Assembly: GCA_016202875.1 (NCBI GenBank)
Contig: JACQNX010000004.1
Coordinates: 1 to 26,012, forward strand
Length of the DNA: 26,012 bases
Direction: 5' to 3'
DNA from: Candidatus Aenigmatarchaeota archaeon
GTDB lineage: Archaea; Aenigmatarchaeota; Aenigmatarchaeia; GW2011-AR5
The notes beneath the pieces are model-generated. The model made no database searches, had not been told where the DNA came from, and was given only the letters and a program-made list of their open reading frames with translations. A program made the translations under genes and the position numbers. Positions 23,174 to 26,012 of the stretch are shown piece after piece. Each line of letters begins with the position of its first letter. The stretch's first letter is position 1.

Positions 23174-23189
23174 ATCATTCTGAGGCGAC
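23174..23189 (+). other. tRNA-Ser(CGA) intron in the anticodon stem, 30/31 (16 nt)
   Basis: Exon CGCC (23168-23171) pairs with intron GGCG (23184-23187). The cuts AG|A and AC|T match the usual register. The rest of the intron is a 9-nt loop, so this is a relaxed form of the splice motif. Confidence 0.82.
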
Positions 23190-23222
23190 TCTCGAAAACT
23201 GGTGTCCTCTGGACGTGCAGGT

Positions 23223-23251
23223 AATCATTGTCTTATGACATCGATCTGCAA
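23223..23251 (+). other. tRNA-Ser(CGA) T-loop intron, 54/55 (29 nt)
   Basis: Exon GCAG (23217-23220) pairs with intron CTGC (23246-23249). The bulges are GT|A and AA|T. Splicing restores T54-T55-C56 and the T stem. The intron ends are shared with the other tRNA-Ser. Confidence 0.88.
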
Positions 23252-23358
23252 TCAAATCCTGCCGCCGGCGCTTTCATACTCAGGCTTGAGGTGTCTTTGC
23301 AGAAAACAGTTTTCAGCCACAGGTACAGGAAGATGCTGGACAACTTAAGTAAGAAATC

Positions 23359-23381
23359 TTTATATATCTTTCCTACTAGTA
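23359..23381 (+). promoter_or_regulatory. TATA box and palindromic operator candidate of the VapBC-type operon
   Basis: TTTATATA at 23359-23366 lies about 35 nt before the ATG. An 8-bp palindrome TACTAGTA (23374-23381) sits between it and the expected transcription start. This is a plausible site for autoregulation by the AbrB-fold antitoxin. GGTGAT at 23389-23394 is the Shine-Dalgarno. Confidence 0.4.
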
Positions 23382-23397
23382 TTACTTGGTGATAAAA

Positions 23398-23658
23398 ATG
23401 AGTGATATTATTGGAAAGACGACAGTTACGGAAAAAGGCCAGATAACAATACCAATAGAAATACGCCAGAAAGAGGGCATAAAACCTAATGACGAGCTGT
23501 TTGTTGTGGATGCGGACGGCGCAATTGTCATAACAAGACCGCAGAAAGGGAAGCTTGTGCAGCTGTTCAGGCAGGCATCTGGACTGATCACGCATGAAGA
23601 CATAAGAAAATTGAGGCGGGAAAACGAAGCATCGCTTGCAAAGAAGATGAAAAAATGA
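23398..23658 (+). CDS. AbrB/MazE-fold antitoxin (VapB-like)
   Basis: An 86-residue protein with an N-terminal swapped-hairpin DNA-binding domain (TVTEKGQITIPIEIRQKEGI, DELFVVDADGAIVITRP) and a basic helical C terminus (IRKLRRENEASLAKKMKK) suited to wrapping the toxin. The ATG at 23398 follows GGTGAT; upstream in-frame TTG and GTG codons are not needed. The end overlaps the PIN-domain gene by the 4-bp ATGA, typical of a toxin-antitoxin pair. It would repress its own promoter, and the palindrome at 23374 is a candidate site. Confidence 0.85.
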   Translation: MSDIIGKTTVTEKGQITIPIEIRQKEGIKPNDELFVVDADGAIVITRPQKGKLVQLFRQASGLITHEDIRKLRRENEASLAKKMKK

Positions 23659-24071
23659 GAATTTGCGCAGACACGTGGTTTTTGCTGGAGCTCTCAGATG
23701 GCGAAAATTATTCGGTGAAACTTCTCGGGGAAATAGAGAAGGGCGTGCATGAGCTGTTTATACCAGCCCTTGCCCTGAGTGAATTCTTCACTGTTTTATA
23801 TCAGAAAGGCATGCCGTCTTTGGCAGAAAATATTTTCGCGCAGCTTATGGTGTCCAAGAATATCCGGATAGTTCCTGTTGATGAAACACTATGCATCAAG
23901 ATAGCGAAAATAAAGCATTCTTTCGGACTGTCCATATCGGACGCTTCTATGGTTGCGGCTTACAAGATAACAAATTCGGATGTCTTTCTGGCGAAAGATT
24001 CGGATTTTTCTGCGGCGATAAAGCAAAGCTATGTAAAAGTCAGCACGGCGAAAGATATACTGAAAAAGTGA
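23655..24071 (+). CDS. PIN-domain ribonuclease toxin (VapC-like)
   Basis: A 138-residue PIN domain. The four acidic positions expected for Mg-dependent RNase activity are visible: D6 (ICADTWFLLEL), E43 (LALSEFF), the Asp of SISDASMVAA, and the Asp of FLAKDSDF. Family toxins cut tRNAs or rRNA. It is coupled to the antitoxin gene by an ATGA overlap. The GNAT gene starts one base after its stop, so the three may be a single operon. Confidence 0.88.
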   Translation: MRICADTWFLLELSDGENYSVKLLGEIEKGVHELFIPALALSEFFTVLYQKGMPSLAENIFAQLMVSKNIRIVPVDETLCIKIAKIKHSFGLSISDASMVAAYKITNSDVFLAKDSDFSAAIKQSYVKVSTAKDILKK

Positions 24072-24072
24072 A

Positions 24073-24576
24073 ATGACTATGCAAATTGAAGTGCGATTGG
24101 CTAAAAAATCTGATAAGAAATCATTCATTAGGCTAGCTTTGGAAAGGGATGTAGGTTTGCGGGACGTTAGTAACTCTTACAAGCTTTACAGGCAGGCAAT
24201 AGGAAATCCAAAATATTGGGCCACAAAATTTGATGAGCTCGTAAAAGAAAAACGTTTACTTTTAGTACGAATTGACGGGAAGCCTAATGGGTTTTTTTAT
24301 TTTAGTCTGGATTTTATTGGCCATCCATCTGCGTATGTCGAGCTTGTTTTTGTTTCTAAGGTTAATAGAAATCTCGGCATAGCCAGACAATTGTTTGCGA
24401 AAGTAGAAAAGATAGCAGCAGCGGAAGGTTACTCGAAAATATTCTCCAGCACAAATCCCAGTAACAGAATATCATTAAATATGCACAGAAAGTTTGGTTA
24501 TAAAAGATGCGGGTCGATATATGGGATTGAAACCCCTACAAGTAGGGAGATATTTTTCTCAAAAACGCTCAAATAA
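24073..24576 (+). CDS. GNAT-family N-acetyltransferase
   Basis: A 167-residue GNAT protein. An N-terminal IEVRLAKKSDKKSFIRLALE is followed by VELVFVSKVNRNLGIARQLF, where the R/Q-x-x-G-x-A-type acetyl-CoA loop is in the variant form NRNLGIARQL. SSTNPSNRISLNMHRKFGYK is the typical GNAT motif B and end (the x-Asn-x-x-A/S ... FGYK pattern). The substrate is unknown. It starts one base after the VapC-like gene's TGA; ATG at 24079 is an alternative. A paralogue begins at 25862, also just after a tRNA-Ser gene. GNAT toxins that act on charged tRNAs exist, but nothing here proves that role. Confidence 0.85.
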   Translation: MTMQIEVRLAKKSDKKSFIRLALERDVGLRDVSNSYKLYRQAIGNPKYWATKFDELVKEKRLLLVRIDGKPNGFFYFSLDFIGHPSAYVELVFVSKVNRNLGIARQLFAKVEKIAAAEGYSKIFSSTNPSNRISLNMHRKFGYKRCGSIYGIETPTSREIFFSKTLK

Positions 24577-24591
24577 ACATACTGGCAGAAA

Positions 24592-24879
24592 CTAATCACC
24601 AATTTCTACACTTTTGCAGAATTCGCCAGCTATCTGCATTAATTTTTCTTTTGTTTGGGCATCAACAAAACTATGAATTCTGAATTTGGGACGATATATG
24701 CCACTATATGTTGCTATTTTTACAATGTCGTATTCGTTTTCTCTGACTTCCCAATTAGTTAACCATATGGGAGGCAAGACCGAAAGCGGCAGTCTGTCTG
24801 CAAATACATCATAGCCCGCTCTCTTAAGTGCGCGTCTTAGACTATATTTTGGTAAAATGTATTTTCCTACATTCAACAT
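24592..24879 (-). CDS. Hypothetical protein, 95 residues
   Basis: I do not recognise this protein. It opens MLNVGKYILPKYSLRRALKR, has a basic N-terminal helix, then RLPLSVLPPIWLTNWEVREN, and a helical C terminus (DAQTKEKLMQIAGEFCKS). There is no membrane helix or known motif. An AAGTGAT Shine-Dalgarno-like stretch lies 3 nt before the ATG at 24879. It lies convergent with the GNAT gene (15 bp between ends) and divergent from the membrane-protein gene at 24948. Confidence 0.5.
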   Translation of the reverse strand: MLNVGKYILPKYSLRRALKRAGYDVFADRLPLSVLPPIWLTNWEVRENEYDIVKIATYSGIYRPKFRIHSFVDAQTKEKLMQIAGEFCKSVEIGD

Positions 24880-24947
24880 GTTATCACTTCAAAAGGACTT
24901 GTACAAAATGTTTTTAAGCTTTTTAACTTGGAAATCCATTCAGAATT

Positions 24948-25469
24948 ATGCCAACTGCCTTTTATCGTCAACTTGGAACAAGTATATCTACAATCACATT
25001 TACTGTAGCACTGGGAGTTTTTATCTATGCAGTTGCCTCGAATTTAGTCAGCGGATTGCAGGCATGGCTGCTTTTTGCAACGTCTTTTTTGCTCATGCTG
25101 AGATTCTGGTGGCGGTACAGCGAGCTCTTCGTGCAGTTTTTACCCTCGCGGACATTCTGGCATTTTCTGTTTGATTTTGCTGTCTCATTTTTCGGTATTC
25201 TGGCAGTTCTCTCTGTAAACAACATGCAGACATGGGCATTGCTTGGTGTGTTGGCAATGCTGTCAAGTGCAATCCGCTGCGCACTCTCTTGGCATGCTGG
25301 CAGAGATATCAAACAGAAACTCAGAAGAACATTTTTAGGCGCTGTGGCTATGCTCATCATCATGGTTATTATTCACGCTCTTGCGTCTCTGATCAGTCAG
25401 CTTTCATTGGCAGCTGCTGTATTTGTCATTGTCCTGATTTTTGTTGCGTATTCTTCACAGAAGCCATAA
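24948..25469 (+). CDS. Five-TM membrane protein of unknown function
   Basis: A 173-residue integral membrane protein with about five hydrophobic helices (for example TFTVALGVFIYAVASNL, WLLFATSFLLMLRFWW, FDFAVSFFGILAVLSV, LGAVAMLIIMVIIHALASL, AAAVFVIVLIFVAY). The loop between helices 2 and 3 has aromatic and Arg-rich FWWRYSELFVQFLPSR. No family recognised. A TATA-like TTTTTAAGC near 24911-24919 suggests a leaderless start at 24948. Its stop codon (TAA, 25467-25469) overlaps the ATG of the next small gene by one base. Confidence 0.65.
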   Translation: MPTAFYRQLGTSISTITFTVALGVFIYAVASNLVSGLQAWLLFATSFLLMLRFWWRYSELFVQFLPSRTFWHFLFDFAVSFFGILAVLSVNNMQTWALLGVLAMLSSAIRCALSWHAGRDIKQKLRRTFLGAVAMLIIMVIIHALASLISQLSLAAAVFVIVLIFVAYSSQKP

Positions 25470-25687
25470 TGCGAGATAGAATTGCAAGAATTGTAGAGCA
25501 GGCAGAGGATTATGTAAAGCGGCCAGACTGCTCTTATGTAGAACTTCCTCCAGGAGAATCCGGAGCTATGTTAAATATAGAGACACATGTTGCACTTCGC
25601 AGGGTAAAAAAACAAAATTACAGAATGCTTCTTGGTCTTAATGCCTATATTGTGCACACGCGATATCAGCCCACAGATAAAATATAA
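25469..25687 (+). CDS. Small hypothetical protein, 72 residues
   Basis: The gene opens MRDRIARIVEQAEDYVKRPD and ends NAYIVHTRYQPTDKI. It has an N-terminal helix and a C-terminal basic region (LRRVKKQNYRMLLG); no family recognised. It overlaps the preceding membrane-protein stop codon by one base (TAATG), so translation is probably coupled. A longer open frame reaches back to 25232 inside the membrane gene but has no support. The TAA is 36 nt before the tRNA-Ser. Confidence 0.55.
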   Translation: MRDRIARIVEQAEDYVKRPDCSYVELPPGESGAMLNIETHVALRRVKKQNYRMLLGLNAYIVHTRYQPTDKI

Positions 25688-25759
25688 CTGTTTTAACCTT
25701 TCTCTCCAATTTCTACTATAAAGCCGGCGTGGCAGAATCTGGCAAATGCGCTCGCCTTG

Positions 25760-25773
25760 TCTTTACGGGGCGT
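25760..25773 (+). other. tRNA-Ser(TGA) intron at 35/36 (14 nt)
   Basis: Exon GCCT (25754-25757) pairs with intron GGGC (25768-25771), with one wobble. The bulges are TG|T and GT|A, and the outer helix is CTC/GAG. Shifting the boundary by one base breaks the helix or gives a non-Ser anticodon. Confidence 0.78.
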
Positions 25774-25802
25774 AGAGCGAGTGGGCTCAGTCCCACGCAG
25801 GT

Positions 25803-25832
25803 AATCAGTCGGTTATTCCGGTTGGTCTGCAA
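25803..25832 (+). other. tRNA-Ser(TGA) T-loop intron, 54/55 (30 nt)
   Basis: Same position and splice motif as in the other tRNA-Ser: GCAG (25797-25800) with CTGC (25827-25830), bulges GT|A and AA|T. The start AATCA and end TCTGCAA of the intron are conserved between the two; the middle differs. Confidence 0.88.
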
Positions 25833-25861
25833 TCAAATCCTGCCGCCGGCGCTCCATAATT

Positions 25862-26012
25862 ATGAAAACAGAAATACGGTTTGCAAAAGCTAGTGATAAA
25901 AAAGACTTTGTAGAACTAGCACTGAACAGAGACAAAGCTATCAATGAGCCGCCACGAAAGGATTATTGTAGTAAAAAATTCAGGAGTTTGCCCAAGTCAA
26001 ACAGATTATTGT
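25862..26012 (+). CDS. GNAT-family acetyltransferase, N-terminal part (cut by window end)
   Basis: The frame runs from the ATG at 25862 off the window edge without a stop. The first 50 residues, MKTEIRFAKASDKKDFVELA and on, closely resemble the start of the GNAT protein at 24073 (IEVRLAKKSDKKSFIRLALE), so this is a paralogue. It starts 10 nt after the 3' end of tRNA-Ser(TGA) with no room for its own promoter, so it is likely cotranscribed with the tRNA. Confidence 0.7.
   Translation, partial: MKTEIRFAKASDKKDFVELALNRDKAINEPPRKDYCSKKFRSLPKSNRLL

Larger units (their letters stand above)
23142..23270 (+). tRNA. tRNA-Ser(CGA) with introns at 30/31 and 54/55
   Basis: The acceptor is GCCGGCG/CGCCGGC with G73 (23270). 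The D stem is GCA/TGC, and G26 is followed by CCAG. After removal of 23174-23189 the anticodon arm becomes CCAGT-CTCGAAA-ACTGG, anticodon CGA at 23193-23195. A long variable arm with stem GTCC-TCT-GGAC marks a type II tRNA, and with G73 this means Ser, not Leu. The T arm GCAGG-TTCAAAT-CCTGC is complete only after removal of 23223-23251. The mature length is 84 nt. A TATA-like CTATAAAT is at 23108-23115. Confidence 0.93.
25723..25851 (+). tRNA. tRNA-Ser(TGA) with introns at 35/36 and 54/55
   Basis: The acceptor is GCCGGCG/CGCCGGC with G73 (25851). The D stem is GCA/TGC, the anticodon stem CTCGC/GCGAG. After removing 25760-25773 the loop is CTTGAGA, anticodon TGA. A long variable arm TGGG-CTCAGT-CCCA confirms a type II tRNA, and G73 indicates Ser. 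The T arm GCAGG-TTCAAAT-CCTGC is restored by removing 25803-25832. A TATA-like GTTTTAACC lies near 25690-25698. The acceptor and T arm match the other tRNA-Ser exactly. Confidence 0.92.

Noticed and set aside
23142..23270. tRNA-Leu (also has a long variable arm)
   Set aside because: The discriminator is G and the spliced loop reads CTCGAAA, both pointing to Ser; the unspliced sequence gives no Leu anticodon.
23245..25853. Active integrated element bounded by tRNA ends
   Set aside because: No integrase, recombinase or replication gene is present; the repeats are explained by the two tRNA genes being similar.
1..26012. CRISPR arrays, insertion sequences, rRNA genes
   Set aside because: No regularly spaced repeats, transposase frames with terminal inverted repeats, or rRNA-like stretches were seen on either strand.

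Overview
This window comes from an archaeon. It encodes Nop5 and fibrillarin (the C/D-box RNP core), ribosomal protein eS17, an MBF1-type zinc-ribbon/HTH factor, a PIN-ATPase-KH protein of the PINA type, and a TFB-like zinc ribbon. Its tRNA genes carry bulge-helix-bulge introns and lack an encoded CCA. Many genes have a TATA-like box about 25-30 nt before the start codon (leaderless), while others have GGTG-type Shine-Dalgarno sites. Compact genes, small hypothetical proteins, a classical-type phosphomevalonate kinase, a type I IPP isomerase and many non-canonical tRNA introns suggest a DPANN-type lineage. I cannot fix the phylum from sequence reading alone.

Layout. 1-2871: isoprenoid block (mevalonate kinase 3' end, phosphomevalonate kinase, type I IPP isomerase) interrupted by an opposite-strand methyltransferase. 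2928-9740: information-processing genes (eS17; nop5-fibrillarin operon; DHH phosphoesterase; isoleucyl-tRNA synthetase; MBF1). 9760-13722: a histidine-centred stretch. It has an intron-containing tRNA-His(GTG), a methyltransferase, a frameshifted AbrB-like gene, and an Asp/Glu racemase whose 3' end runs through a second, intronless tRNA-His(GTG)-like sequence. A short HisG-like protein and histidyl-tRNA synthetase follow directly. 13748-17302: an unknown protein, a 43-residue zinc ribbon, a structured intergenic stretch, PINA and a SemiSWEET-like protein. 17396-21382: a double-intron tRNA-Arg, a small gene broken by a 14-bp tandem duplication, and two sequon-rich secreted surface proteins followed by a membrane protein. 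21462-23083: a COG2522-like regulator with no normal start codon, a coiled-coil protein and an unknown protein. 23142-26012: two tRNA-Ser genes, each followed by a GNAT acetyltransferase gene, the first with a VapBC-type pair in between.

Most notable points: (1) the four conventionally placed tRNA genes carry seven apparent introns, six at non-canonical positions. Those six fit one register rule (4-bp helix, cut after the second bulge base); the exception is the Arg anticodon-loop intron, which does not fit. (2) The two tRNA-Ser genes share a T-loop intron at 54/55. (3) A complete tRNA-His cloverleaf with G-1:C73 lies inside a coding frame, 12 nt before the Shine-Dalgarno-like GGAG of hisG-hisS, which suggests a tRNA-mimic or processing-based control element. 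All assignments come from reading the sequence by eye; no searches were run.
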